A stretch of DNA of 64,000 nucleotides from Marchantia polymorpha subsp. ruderalis (GCA_037833965.1 AP031358.1:20282001-20346000), one strand, 5' to 3'. Positions 24,353 to 34,923 are shown, counted from the first letter of the stretch. Notes: a model not told the origin generated them from the letters alone. Numbers and translations: made by a program.

Positions 24353-25145
24353 TATATAGAGATTCGTAAGTTCATGGGTCCTCTCGTGAGCACCAGGTGC
24401 AGTGAAAAAGACAAAGTAAGAACTAAGCCTATGAGGTTAAATGTTCAAGAAGAAGATGTTAAAGAAGAGGTAGGTGGCGTGATTCTGATTAACTCTTACG
24501 TCCTGTGATAGTACTTGTTAGTGAAAGGTCACACATACACGCTTGTTTCAGCAAAAAGGTTACTATCAATGCATGGAATGAGGGATGCAAGGGAACATGC
24601 TAACGCAATGGATGAGGACCACTGCAAGACTTCAGTCAACATAATTTGATAAGTTTTTTACGCGTACACAAATGTACACCTGAACGGTTGTATAATCCAA
24701 GGCCTTCGGGCCCAACAAAGAAGATTCGTCATACTATCCAACGAAGAAACCCAGTAACATCGCCAAAGGGAGACCTTGTCACAACCGTTCAGGTGTACCG
24801 TTCAGGTGTACCGTTCAGGTGTACATTTGTGTACGCGTAAAAAACTTATCAAATTAGATTGACTGAAGTCTTGCAGTGGTCCACATCCATTGCGTTAGCA
24901 TGTTCCCTTGCATCCCTCATTCCATGCATTGATAGTAACCTTTTTGCTGAAACAAGCGTGTATGTGTGACCTTTCACTAACAAGTACTATCACAGGACGT
25001 AAGAGTTAATCAGAATCACGCCACCTACCTCTTCTTTAACATCTTCTTCTTGAACATTTAACCTCATAGGCTTAGTTCTTACTTTGTCTTTTTCACTGCA
25101 CCTGGTGCTCACGAGAGGACCCATGAACTTACGAATCTCTATATA
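24353..25145. repeat. long inverted repeat with 339-bp stems
   Basis: The left arm (24,353-24,691) is repeated in reverse complement at 24,781-25,145 around an 89-base loop. Both arms match almost base for base (for example TATATAGAGATTCGT at one outer end and ACGAATCTCTATATA at the other), with only a few substitutions seen. The right arm is longer by 26 bases because the inner 13-bp word CCGTTCAGGTGTA is present three times instead of once. The left arm and loop are collinear with a diverged single copy at about 27,060-27,545, so the right arm is the added part. A transcript through it would form a long double-stranded stem. Confidence 0.92.
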
Positions 25146-25306
25146 ACCCCAAGTAAAAATCACTTACTCTTGAACTTGCCAAGTACTTTACATTACCTTA
25201 CCTGCTTGAACTCTTTTTAGTTAACACACCTCGCTCTCATACTTCGTTCTCATCCAAGATGATTGACGGAAGAACAAGAGAGTAAGTGATTTTTACTTGG
25301 GGTTAT
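25143..25306. repeat. second inverted repeat with 28-bp arms, abutting the long hairpin
   Basis: The 28 bases at 25,143-25,170 (beginning ATAACCCCAAGTAAAAATCA) are the exact reverse complement of 25,279-25,306. The first arm starts where the long inverted repeat ends, overlapping it by three bases. In the duplicate segment only the counterpart of the right arm exists, at about 27,650-27,680 and again near 27,690-27,715. The left arm is therefore a copy made in inverted orientation and need not be a transposon end. Confidence 0.85.
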
Positions 25307-25430
25307 CAGTTCTTTTCGGATGGTTAGGTAAAGTGAAATGCATCAAGAGTTGTGTTTGTGTGTGGGTATGTACATGTTATTAAATATAATCACCATGCTT
25401 TATCTGGCATTTTCATCTGCAAGCTTTATT

Positions 25431-25960
25431 TGGCAATTTGTTGCATTCAGTGAAGTATGTGATTTTGGAATGCTGATCGGACCAGTTTCATGTTCCATAT
25501 CATGCTCTGATTTCACGTCTTTCTACCGTGACTATACAGTGATTATACAAGTTACGTAACATGAAGAAAGTATGTCCAATCAACTCTGTCACCACTACAC
25601 TGCGCCTCTCTCCGTTTGAGCATACACTTTGTTTGGATTTACGAGATACGTATGAAGTCCCTTTGCACGCGGTCTACTATCTCCCTTGAAACCAGCATCT
25701 GGTTCTCAGCGTTATTTCCAATTCATATCGGTTATCCTACCCTGCTCTGAGTTCGAGCATACTCTTGCTTACACCTTGTACATTCTTACTGCGTTGGTGA
25801 TTGTTAACTGCAGAGCTTGGAGTAATCTCTCTGTCACTCCTCTAGCATCGCGTAAGAAGTCTCATGATCAACAAGTAAGTGTACACGAGTTGTGAGAGTG
25901 CGACGGGAAGTTCAGTTTTCTTCGCCTAAGCCGGGCTTGCGAGAGCCTCTTGAGAAGCAT
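25431..25960 (+). repeat. truncated duplicate of the Roco gene upstream region
   Basis: This stretch aligns in the same orientation with 28,887-29,375, the leader of the Roco gene. Shared words include GGAATGCTGATCGGACCAGT, GCTCTGATTTCACGTCTTT, GCAGAGCTTGGAGT and AAGAAGTCTCA. It stops about where the Roco coding exon would begin, and no LRR or Roc-COR sequence follows. It lacks the 53-bp internal duplication found in the real leader. It is the right-hand end of duplicate segment A. Confidence 0.8.
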
Positions 25961-26207
25961 AGAGATTTTATTGGATCACTTTCATTAGCTGAAGTACAAG
26001 CAAGTGCTGCAGGTTAAGGTTTATTGCTGCTAGCTCTGTCTCCAGATAAACTATTTGCCACCCACCAATACAGTTGCTCAAGGATCGCCTGAATGACCCC
26101 ACACCATAAGGCTAGCACATCTACGACCACGCAGATACAAACAACGATCATTCTCGCCATCTTCTGAGTATACATTTTGGACAATAATGTTTCTTCTCGA
26201 GAGGGGG

Positions 26208-26423
26208 TGTTGTAAGACGCTGTTAGTGTCTCAGCGAGGCAAAGATTAGCAACGTGGTTTAGGATGATACTCCTAAACCATACTGCTTTGCGATTAGTTT
26301 ATAGTGTTAATTCAGATGGTTCATTTTAGGTCAAGTGCATCACTGCATTTAACATGTTAATCACAGCAACCACTTAACGTTGCTTTCTTTTCAGTAACAA
26401 CATTTAGTATGTATCTTACAACA
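26208..26423 (+). mobile_element. 216-bp LTR-like sequence with TGTTGTAAGA/TCTTACAACA ends
   Basis: It begins TGTTGTAAGA and ends TCTTACAACA, a perfect 10-bp terminal inversion of the TG...CA type typical of LTRs. Immediately to its left is CTCGAGAGGGGG, a good polypurine tract, which would make this a 3' LTR of a plus-strand element whose body is no longer recognisable. No 5-bp target duplication is seen (left GGGGG, right TATTA). It lies between the two duplicate segments and seems to interrupt the flank of the chromovirus relic on its right. Confidence 0.55.
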
Positions 26424-26459
26424 TATTATTCTTGATGATCAAAGTCGCGTATATCAGTC

Positions 26460-26950
26460 CTAGGAGATTACACGAAAAATGTACATTCCTCCTCGCTCTT
26501 CTAAGTAGTCGTCAAGTGTTGCTGTGTCCTCAACTGGTGTAGTAGGCTCACAAATGGTATTTGTGTATCCTTGCCACTTAACTATATATTTAAAATCGAT
26601 GCGAGACCCGAGAACCGACAGCTTTCTTTGCCGTTCATCCATTATCTTTTCTACTGTAAAATCTACCCTGTAATTATGTCCATACGGTGATTGATTCTTT
26701 CCAGAGACACTTCGCGTTCCAGTGAAACAAACATCGAGACGGTCATCACACATTTTGGCGATATTACGTTTTTCAGATAATACAATCATTCGGTACGATA
26801 TTTCCTTCCACTTTGGTAGGAACTAGTTCATGTGTCACACACGCATGAATATCCCACTCGTGCTAATCTCTGGTTTTCGATATTGCTAATTTCCTATTCC
26901 TTGTAACCACAACAGCTTGATAATACTCACCCGTTCCCGAATCTACCGCC
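26460..26950 (-). pseudogene. chromovirus chromodomain relic, copy B (110-codon frame still open)
   Basis: The frame at 26,789-26,460 encodes RNIAKMCDDRLDVCFTG, then a recognisable chromodomain: VEKIMDER, FKYIVKWQGY, CEPTTPVED and a terminal LDDYLEERGG. In Ty3/gypsy chromoviruses this domain ends the integrase and is followed by a purine tract and the LTR. Here GAGCGAGGAGGAA then TG follows, as expected. Upstream, 26,950-26,790 gives AVDSGTGEYYQAVVVTRNRK and HACVTHELVPTKVEG in a different frame with a stop, so the gene is frameshifted. No integrase core or reverse transcriptase is recognisable further upstream. Chromodomains in this position are thought to direct insertion into marked chromatin. 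Whether the remaining frame is expressed is unknown. Confidence 0.6.
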
Positions 26951-26999
26951 TTTTTTACTCGGAGATCACTAAAAGATCGGACCTCAAAAGCAACCTCCT

Positions 27000-27720
27000 A
27001 GGGCTTATTCTCTGAGAGATTATGGAACTTAGTAGCACTTGCAGAACATCAGAACTACCTGAATTGTCTAGGTTCAAGTTTCCTCTTGTGGGCACTAGGT
27101 GCATTGAAGAAGCCTAAGTAAGAACTAGACTTATGAGCTTACATATTCAAGTGAGCTTTGAGTTGGCTCGAGGTGCGTGTTCATAAAGAAGATTCATATG
27201 ATTGACTCTGCAGTTAAGGCATTGTCCTATGCATAGTACTTGTCAGTGAAAGGTCCTACAAAAAGACAGTCATGAGAGAGTGCAAGACACTTTCCACGTA
27301 CAAAAAGATTATTAGCAATGCATGCAATGAGGGCTTTAAGGAAACATGTGAATGCAGTGGATGAGTTCCAACTTCAAGACTTCAGTCAACATAACGTGTT
27401 AAGTTTCTAACGCGTACACAAATGAACACTTGGACGGTTGTATTATCCAAGGCCTTCGGGCCCTACAAAGAAGATTCGTCATACTGTTCCAACGAAGAAA
27501 CCGAGTAGTCGAAGAAACCCAGTAACTTCGCAAAAAGGAAAGGAGAACTTGCCAAGTACTTTACAATACCTTACCTGCTTGATATTTTTTCAGTTAACAT
27601 GCCCCGCTATTATTACTTCGTTCTCATACAACATGATTGATGGAAGAACGAGAGATTAAGTAATCATACCTGGGGTTATCAGTTGATTGAGAGAGTACGT
27701 TATCATCCTTGGGGTTATCA
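27000..27720. repeat. duplicate segment B, counterpart of the hairpin region
   Basis: This is the uninverted relative of 24,300-24,780 plus 25,171-25,310. It shares CCAAGGCCTTCGGGCCC, AAGAAGATTCGTCATACT, ACTTGCCAAGTACTTTAC and TGGGGTTATCAG, and the two halves are directly joined here near 27,545. The final TGGGGTTATCAGTTGATT word is present twice in tandem (27,671 and 27,710). It documents the ancestral order before the insertion in copy A. Confidence 0.75.
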
Positions 27721-27769
27721 GTTGATTTTCGGTTGGATAGTTAAAGTTGAAAGTAAAATGCATCAAGAG

Positions 27770-28880
27770 TTTCGGTGTTTGGGTGTATTCATACCAAAAC
27801 TCACACGCCAAAACTCTTGAGAGGTAACCTTAAACAATTGTAATCACCATGCTCGTGATCACTTCCTTGTTCGAACTTCATGAATAAAAGTTTTCAACAA
27901 AAAAACTTTGTTTTTTTGGTTTTTGTTCAATAGAACAACTCCACCAAATAAATCGCTGTACCCTTCAATCGTTCCGGAGACTGTGTGTTGAGTTGGGATA
28001 TGTAGAGATGCGTAACAGAGCACTTGACGTTATTTCCCTCCCCGGTGTTGGGAACTGGTACAGTACATTGCACCCCCTCCTCGCAGAGTTCACAACGTGA
28101 CTCTTACCCCCGATATGATGATGTTGTTGCTGCTGAAGAGTAGGAGTGTTGGAGGTTTCGGAGTAGGATCAGAAAGGGAAGATATTCTCTCTCTCGACTG
28201 TAAGTGCTGGTCGGGTCAGCTTCAGCACTCTAGATTTCCGGGTTAGGGACACTCGCTCGAGCTAACCTCTTCTCACTTCATGGGCCAATGGGCGCGTTGG
28301 CCGGCAGGCTCGGCTTTTCTTCCTCACTTGGACTATTTCTTCCCAAGTGCTCGGCTAGCTGGTTGGTCCTGGCAGCAGTCGAAGATTCTCGTCTCCCAGC
28401 GGGGTCACCATAAATGCACCTCAAGCAAGCCTCAAGTGTTGGTCGGTGTCAGCCAGCAGCACTCTCTCATATTTCCGCCCATTGCCCAGAGACGCAGACT
28501 CGGCTGACGTGGGGTGACCTTCAGCACCTCTTGGTGGGATGTCTCTCTGAGCGAGCTGGCTGCGATTCGGGACCCTCCCTGCTGTACGTACCGATGATTT
28601 GCAGGCTTGCCTCGGAGCCGAAAGCGAAGAATGCTGTCGACTGACAGCTGCTTTTCACCGTCAAAGCTCTCGACTGGAAGCTGCTGTCTCGCCCGTTCGA
28701 AAATTGTGTTCTCGGCTGGTTGTCCGCAAAAGGTCGTGACTGAAATCAGCTGCCTCGCGCATTCGAACACTGATCGCCCTGGAAGAGGTCTTGTTTAGCG
28801 ACAATCTCAAGAGGAAGCAAATACGTACAATGCTCGCAAGGAGATCCAGACCAATTCTCAGGTGACTTGATGTGCAAGGT
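27770..28880. other. extra 1-kb block inside duplicate segment B, no gene found
   Basis: Relative to segment A, about 1 kb is added between 27,861 and 28,869. It is GC-richer than its flanks and holds imperfect internal repeats: AAGTGCTGGTCGGGTCAGC near 28,203 and AAGTGTTGGTCGGTGTCAGC near 28,434, and a GCTGC-CTCGC-CATTCGAA word near 28,680 and 28,750. Open frames on both strands are short and overlap, so none is called. It could be an insertion in B or a deletion in A. Confidence 0.45.
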
Positions 28881-28886
28881 TTATCT

Positions 28887-29427
28887 AGCAATTGGTTGCA
28901 TGCAGTGAAGTCTGTGATCTTGGAATGCTGATCGGACCAGTTGTCTGTTCCATGTTATGCTCTGATTTCACGTCTTTATATCGTGATTCTGCAGTGACTT
29001 TACAAGTTACGTAGCATGAGATTAAAGCCGAAGACAGTATCCCCAGCGTTAATTTAGATTCACATCGCTTGTCGTACAATGCTCTGGGTTCGAGCAGGCT
29101 CTTGCTTTCACTTTGCATAATCCTGCTGAGTTCGTGGTCATTGCTCGTGATCCGCGTATGTGCAGAGCTTGGAGTCCTCTCTGTTCGTGGTCATTGCTCG
29201 TGATGCGCGTATCTGTAGAGCTTGGAGTCCTCTTTGTGTAGCTACTCTAGATTCGCGATTCGCGCAAGAAGTCTCACGACCAGCAAGCATATGCACACTA
29301 TACGTGACACAGCGACGGGAATTTTAATTTTCTTCGAGTGACCCGGGCTTGCGGATCGAGGAGAGAGCATCTTGGAGGCCCGGTTTCGACCCCGCATGCC
29401 AAGCAGCAAACGACAGGGGAGGAGAGA
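28887..29427 (+). promoter_or_regulatory. upstream region and leader of the Roco gene
   Basis: The sequence leads directly into the Roco start codon and is shared with the truncated duplicate at 25,431-25,960. No clear TATA box is seen. It contains the ACGT word TTCACGTC and a 53-bp tandem duplication at 29,130-29,235. The frame before the ATG is open back to 29,338 but has no earlier ATG, so the gene starts at 29,428. Confidence 0.45.
29130..29235. repeat. 53-bp tandem duplication in the Roco leader
   Basis: Two copies of a 53-bp unit beginning GTTCGTGGTCATTGCTCGTG and ending near GCTTGGAGTCCTCT lie head to tail with three or four differences. The duplicate leader at 25.8 kb has only one, more diverged, copy, so the tandem arose in this copy after the segment was duplicated. 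Confidence 0.85.
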
Positions 29428-32400
29428 ATGGGTGCAGTCGCGTCCATCATCCATCACGTTGTTGAACTTGCGACATGGGGAATGAACTTCGTAAACGAGG
29501 ATCCGGAGCTCCCCTCCGCTGTCCAGGACCTTATACGGCGTCTGGAAGGCAAAGCCAAGGTTTTACGGTGGCTTCCCAATTTAAACCGGGCAGAATTTCG
29601 GGATTTCTTTCCGGATGGTGAATTGATTTCGACGATCACAGGGTGGCGAAGCCAAGTGCGCCTTCGAGTGCTGGAGGCAATCGGCAGATGCAACAAGTTT
29701 CATTCTCTGGATGTACAAGATATTTGTGGCGGAGATATATCGAGGTTGACGGCTAGCGAGTGGGAGGTAGTATTGGGAGGTTTTAGGTGTGGTACCGTTC
29801 TACGAGTGATCAGAGTTGAAGGATTGACATGGACCTCAATTGCGGAAGTGGAGAGCTTTTGTTTACAGGTGGGGAGAATTCTGAATACGTCTAGCGTAAC
29901 AGATCTGACAATAGGCAGTTGCAGATTGAGTACCAGATGTTTGTTGAACCTCGCATCAGGACTGCATGGAAATTCCCAGTCTATGCTTAAGTCTTTAGTG
30001 CTACATAACGCGTGGGAGGACACGAGTGCGGTGAAGCAGGTGGCTGACATGATCAACAGTGCTACTCGATTAGAAACTTTGGAAATAGGGGGGTCATGGG
30101 ACCGCATGTACGACATGGATGAGGAGGCCGCTAGAATCCTGTCGCAGGCTTTAATTCAGAGCTCGTCTGTGAGAAAATTGGTTCTAAATGAGGTGAAGGG
30201 CGAGACTTCGGCCTTCTTGCTGAATGCATTGGATGGAGATGATGGCAATCGAGCTATTGAATGTCTTCATCTAATTTCAGTGTCGGGACTCGGAGACTGT
30301 CTACGAGAACTTCTGAGTTCCAACCCATTCTTGAAGGAAGTGAAGTTGAGCGCCATCTACATGAGTCCCGATAGATGGCGCCAGCTAGGCCAGGCCATAC
30401 GCGAAAACGCTACAGCAACAACTATTTGTGTAACTAAATCAATACGTTCCGGGGATAACTTGGAGGGAGTAGAACAGCTTGTGTGTGCTGCTAGCTCAAA
30501 TGTCAAGGATCCAACAGTGGAGCTTCAAATCACATTTTGCGACTACGATGCACTGATGTCAGCACTCGACTTTGTGGGTAGGGTATTGCGTGGGGAGATC
30601 AAATCTCTAAAACATTTCATTCTATTTTTAAAATGCTCTTGCCCTTCTGGCAATTACCAACGTAGAATGGAAAATATCATCCCCATGGATGGATATTCTG
30701 GAGAAACTACAGTCCTGAAGAGACTGAAGTTATTTATACAAAGCAAAGAGCTTGTGAAGGGAGTATGGAAGGACTTGCTCTGGTGCTTGCGAGGGAACAC
30801 AAATCTCACTCACTTGGATTTGTCTCGCTCCGATCTCGACCGAGAGGCGTTCAGGGACTTGATGGGGCTCTTGCAAGTAAATTTGAATCTCGAGGAGATA
30901 GATGTCTCAGGAACCTCCTGGGCAAGGGACGGGAAGGCGGCGCAGATTCAAGATACACTCAAGCAAAACCAGAAGCGGGCTGTGTACATGTCCGTCTTCA
31001 GAGAAGCCAACTTAACATTCGGACCTGCAAAAGCTGGTCGACTCTTCTCATGCGGCTTTCCTAGAGAGGGTAACACGCACGGTAAACTTTCATTTCATTT
31101 TGTGTATGCAAACTAGCCATCTAATGTTCTACTTTTCTATAATTGAGATTGAAATTATAAATTTTAGTTTTTTATCTAGATACATTGATAAATTTCTTAA
31201 ATTTAAAACATATAAAGAAGAGAGTTAAATCAGAAGCCAATTGTATTTAAGATATAACATTTTTTTAAATCAATTTAAATTTTTTAGTGAAATTAGAAAG
31301 TTTCCCGAAACAAATTTATCTTCACATTTTTTCTACAAGAACATAATATCAAAGCATTTGTAAAGATTCCTTAAGCAATGAGTTGTATGTGTTGTGATTC
31401 TTTTCATTCAATCAGCCGGCAAGACTACATTACGTCAAAGGGTGACGAGTATAGTTCAACGCAAGAGTTTGCTTCGGGAGAAATGGGAGTCATTTTGGAG
31501 GACTGATGACACTGACCTGGACTTCTTGCAAAATATACAAGTCTCACTTTCGGATTTTGCGAGACAAGGAAATTTGCGTACCCCTCCCAATTTCCTCTTA
31601 CCTCCAACCAACAATTCTTGTGTTTTTCTTTTTGTTTATAGTTCGTTCTGCAAATCAAAATCTTGTTTAAAATATGAGTTGGAGGACTGGTTGTGTTTCA
31701 TCACATCCAGCACTAAAGTCACAGGACATAATCTTCCACAAGTTCTTGTTGTGATTTCACACAAGGATAAATCTATGTCTAAGTCTTTGACTTGGGCTCA
31801 CTCCATAGTGGAAGAACTCAGCGAAAGATTCTCAAATTTTGTCGATCTTCACCCTCTTCATGAGTGCTTTTATGATCTTGGGAAGAAAAAACAAGTGATT
31901 CATCTCAAAAATCACATTTTTGATATATTCAAAAAATTATTGAGTGAACAATCTCCACATGTTCCCCTATTGTGTTCTCAACTCACCTCCCTTTTGGTTA
32001 CAAATACCAATAATAACAAAAGTTCCCCTCTTTGGCCATCTAGAAAGTTTTATGATTTTTGTGCTCCTAGCTTGACACAGTTCATTCCATCTTCTTCTGC
32101 TCATGCCAGTGATCATTCAAGGATAATGAAAGCAATCATATCCTATTTGAATGATGTCGGATACATTGTTTTTATCCCAAACCTTGATTACATCATAGTC
32201 GATCCAAACTGGCTCATCAATACATTATTGGATGAGCTGGTATCTTTGGATCAAGTCTTTCAACCTCAAGAGTTCGAGTCTTCTGAGAATACAGTGTCAC
32301 GTGACTCATACACAAGCAAGGATGGATTTGTGAGTTACAGTGTTTTTGCTCGATTGATAGAAGAGTTTTTGGGAAAGCATACAACCTTACAAAATGTGGA

Positions 32401-33380
32401 CAGAGAGCTGATTGAAAACATCCTTATCAATTTAGATTTTTGTTTCAAGCTGGAAGATACTTTTCAATATTTCATTCCTTCTTTCATACGTGATCATGCA
32501 AGCACAGAAGACCAGAAACATGTGATGTATTGGAAAAACAAGTGTGAGACTTCACAGTATGTCGGCATTCGGATTCAATGCCAAGATGGAAGAACAATGT
32601 CATTGACTCCTGCTATTTTTCCACAGTTCCAGGTGAGGTTGAATCATGATACACTGAAAATATTGAATACGGACAGGTTCTAATTTGTAATTTGCGTTAG
32701 ATAAATAGAACGTTTCCTTTTCATTCATGAAATCAAAATAATTGAAAAGTCCAACTCAATACTTACCATATTTTCTATCATTGTAGATGTTGATGAGACG
32801 CAAGTTGATATCCGAGAAGCAAGTTTCCAAGGAGGATGTGATCTACTCTCCACATTATCTTCGACTCTTACTTGATGGACATCAGATTTTTGTGGAGCAA
32901 GTGCATAGTGAAAAGTCGCATAGATACGTAGATGTTCTGATGTTATGCTCAAAGCATAAGTCAAAGGAGGTAGCTATCCAATATTTGATGAATCACGTAG
33001 TCCATGAGTTGATATCATTTTGCGCATCACCCAGAGGCTGTCCCGGGGTGGCGTTAGTGCTAGGTGTGATCCAGACATTTTGCGTAGAGATGCTGGTTCC
33101 AATCCATCTCAGAGGAGTCATTCTGATTGAGGAGCTCAAATCAAAAATCATTAGTAGCATCAATGACAAACTGGAGTATATTCCGTTGGAAAGTTCGCAC
33201 ATGCTGGAGAAGGAAGAGGTGTTCAAATATGAGCACTCTTGGCCCTCGATTAGAGGGTACACAGGGGAAATATCCGAACGAGCTAGGGATTTGTTGTGCG
33301 AGAGCGATGTGGAAGCGGTTGTGAATGAGAGCCGACAGAAGCGCATTCAACAATTGGAGACTACTAGCTACCGTAGGTAA
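29428..33380 (+). CDS. LRR-Roc-COR (Roco family) protein with altered switch II
   Basis: Roco proteins pair a Ras-like Roc GTPase with a COR dimerisation region and often carry LRRs; their roles in bryophytes are poorly known. Three exons (29,428-31,081, 31,416-32,632, 32,787-33,380) give 1,154 residues, the first intron in phase 1 and the second in phase 0. Residues about 1-540 hold irregular LRRs of the ribonuclease-inhibitor style (SATRLETLEIG, NTNLTHLDLS, NLNLEEIDVS). The P-loop GNTHAGKT (548-555) is completed across intron 1. The G4-like box is SHKD (His667-Asp669). A COR region follows, marked by DVGYIVFIPNLDYIIVDPNW. No kinase or death domain is seen; the last 200 residues are alpha-helical-looking. 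Odd point: the switch-II box expected as WDFAGQ is SDFARQ, Arg601 replacing the glycine. ATG 29,428 is the first in frame. Family assignment is firm, activity is not. Confidence 0.85.
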
Positions 33381-34923
33381 TTAAGCACGTTTTAAGTACG
33401 ATGATGGACTTTCCTCAAGTTATGTGAAGTTCCGTGAAGCTCAAAAAGTCGTAAATCACGTCAATCCGCTTCTGGCGCTTCTTTGTAATACAGAAGATTT
33501 CACAAGATTCTTTAGGTGGCCAGACTGCTTTCACTTCGATTGCATCACACCATCGCAATCTCTGCTACAACCCTTTTTAACTTTCTCTCTAAGTTGAATC
33601 TCTATCTATGCCACCCCATGAAGTTATTACTCTATAATCTTTCTTGATTTGACTTCTTGCATTTGTACACACTTTTACTGCTCCAGTCATAACGCGATTG
33701 CGATGAATGGGTTTATCATGTCAGCCTTATCATGTAAAGTCAGTGTAGCACTATCGATGATGAGCTGAAGTACTTCTGTATAGTCATCTTCCTCTTGCCT
33801 CCAACAATATAGTACGTTGGATTCAACATGCTTAGCTAGAAGAAGACAAGAATCCGATTGTTCTCTTTCATCACTGGGCGATATGAGATGGCTTCAGGAG
33901 GTGGTTTGAGACCTTCAGCATTAGCCTATTATCTTCGGCGGTCGACACCTGAAGAGCCTCCGTTAGCTACTGTACTCCTCTTTGGACGGGATTGTCAAAT
34001 ATCTTCGTCACCTCGACTCCCTCGTGATCGAGAATCACCCTTCGGGACACTAGTCGTGACCTCGCACTTCGACTGACACTCAAAAGGTTCTTTGGTAGGT
34101 GCTTCAAATTATGTTAACGACTCAGGTGTCGAAGGAGAGTGTCGTCATTGGCTTTTTTGTGTGCCTCCTGTTCCATCATCTAATACTACTTGCGCTAGTC
34201 TGGAACCATACGTTCAGCAGAGGCGCTCACAAGAAAAATTATGTTTTATGCGTCTTAATTTGTATTCTCATCGTTGGATCATTGCGAGCAGAGGCATCTC
34301 CTCAATTGATGTTGATTGATTAGTTCAATAACCGCTCCCGACCTTACATTGAGTATACAGGAAGAAATTTAAACATACTTTTATGTGAGTGTCTTCGATC
34401 TTCGATCGATGAGAAAATTGAACACATGCTTACGCTGCTACGTGTAAGTATTACTACAGCAACGCACACTTCCTAAAATGATACGATTAAATCAGATCTA
34501 CAAACTTGCTTTGAAAGGGCGACAAACAGGGTCATCCGATGACATGTATATTGACAATTTTTTTCAACAAATCTTGATTCTGCCACCATTAGAAATAAAA
34601 CAGGAATGTCATGCGGAATGAAGGATCATATCCTTCCATCACCTTTCTCTAACAAGTGATGTCATGTGCAAATTTTTCTCGCCCGATATTGTTCTAATTG
34701 GTTTAAACACAGAGAGTTTCTCATTTATGTTACCACACTATATTTTTATCCGCTGCATAAGCTCATAATTTCAGACGATCGAACTTGGTACTTCCAAACG
34801 AAACAAATCCATATCTGACACACCAGTTCTATGATGACTCTACTCGGTAGGTACTACAGTTCTATTGTTTTTGTAAATTTTAAAACTCTTTTGATAACTC
34901 AGATTTGTTTGCCTAATGAGAAA
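33381..34923. other. 3' flank of the Roco gene and intergenic DNA
   Basis: The sequence is of mixed composition. A 62-codon frame from ATG 33,888 (starting MASGGGLRPSALAYYLRR) and a two-transmembrane frame at 34,111-34,323 are the only suggestive items. The remainder, 34,330-34,900, is AT-rich with nothing recognised. Confidence 0.4.
34111..34323 (+). CDS. possible small membrane protein, 70 residues
   Basis: From ATG 34,111 the frame encodes a short polar start, a hydrophobic stretch around VVIGFFVCLLFHHLILLALVW, a basic loop (SRGAHKKNY), a second hydrophobic stretch VLCVLICILIVG and a short tail. That is the layout of a two-pass membrane microprotein. I recognise no family, there is no promoter evidence, and an overlapping frame of similar length exists, so chance is a serious alternative. 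Confidence 0.25.
   Translation: MLTTQVSKESVVIGFFVCLLFHHLILLALVWNHTFSRGAHKKNYVLCVLICILIVGSLRAEASPQLMLID

Noticed and set aside
29338-29427. Open frame extending the Roco protein 30 residues upstream
   Set aside because: It begins with GTG and has no ATG before 29,428; eukaryotic initiation is expected at the ATG.
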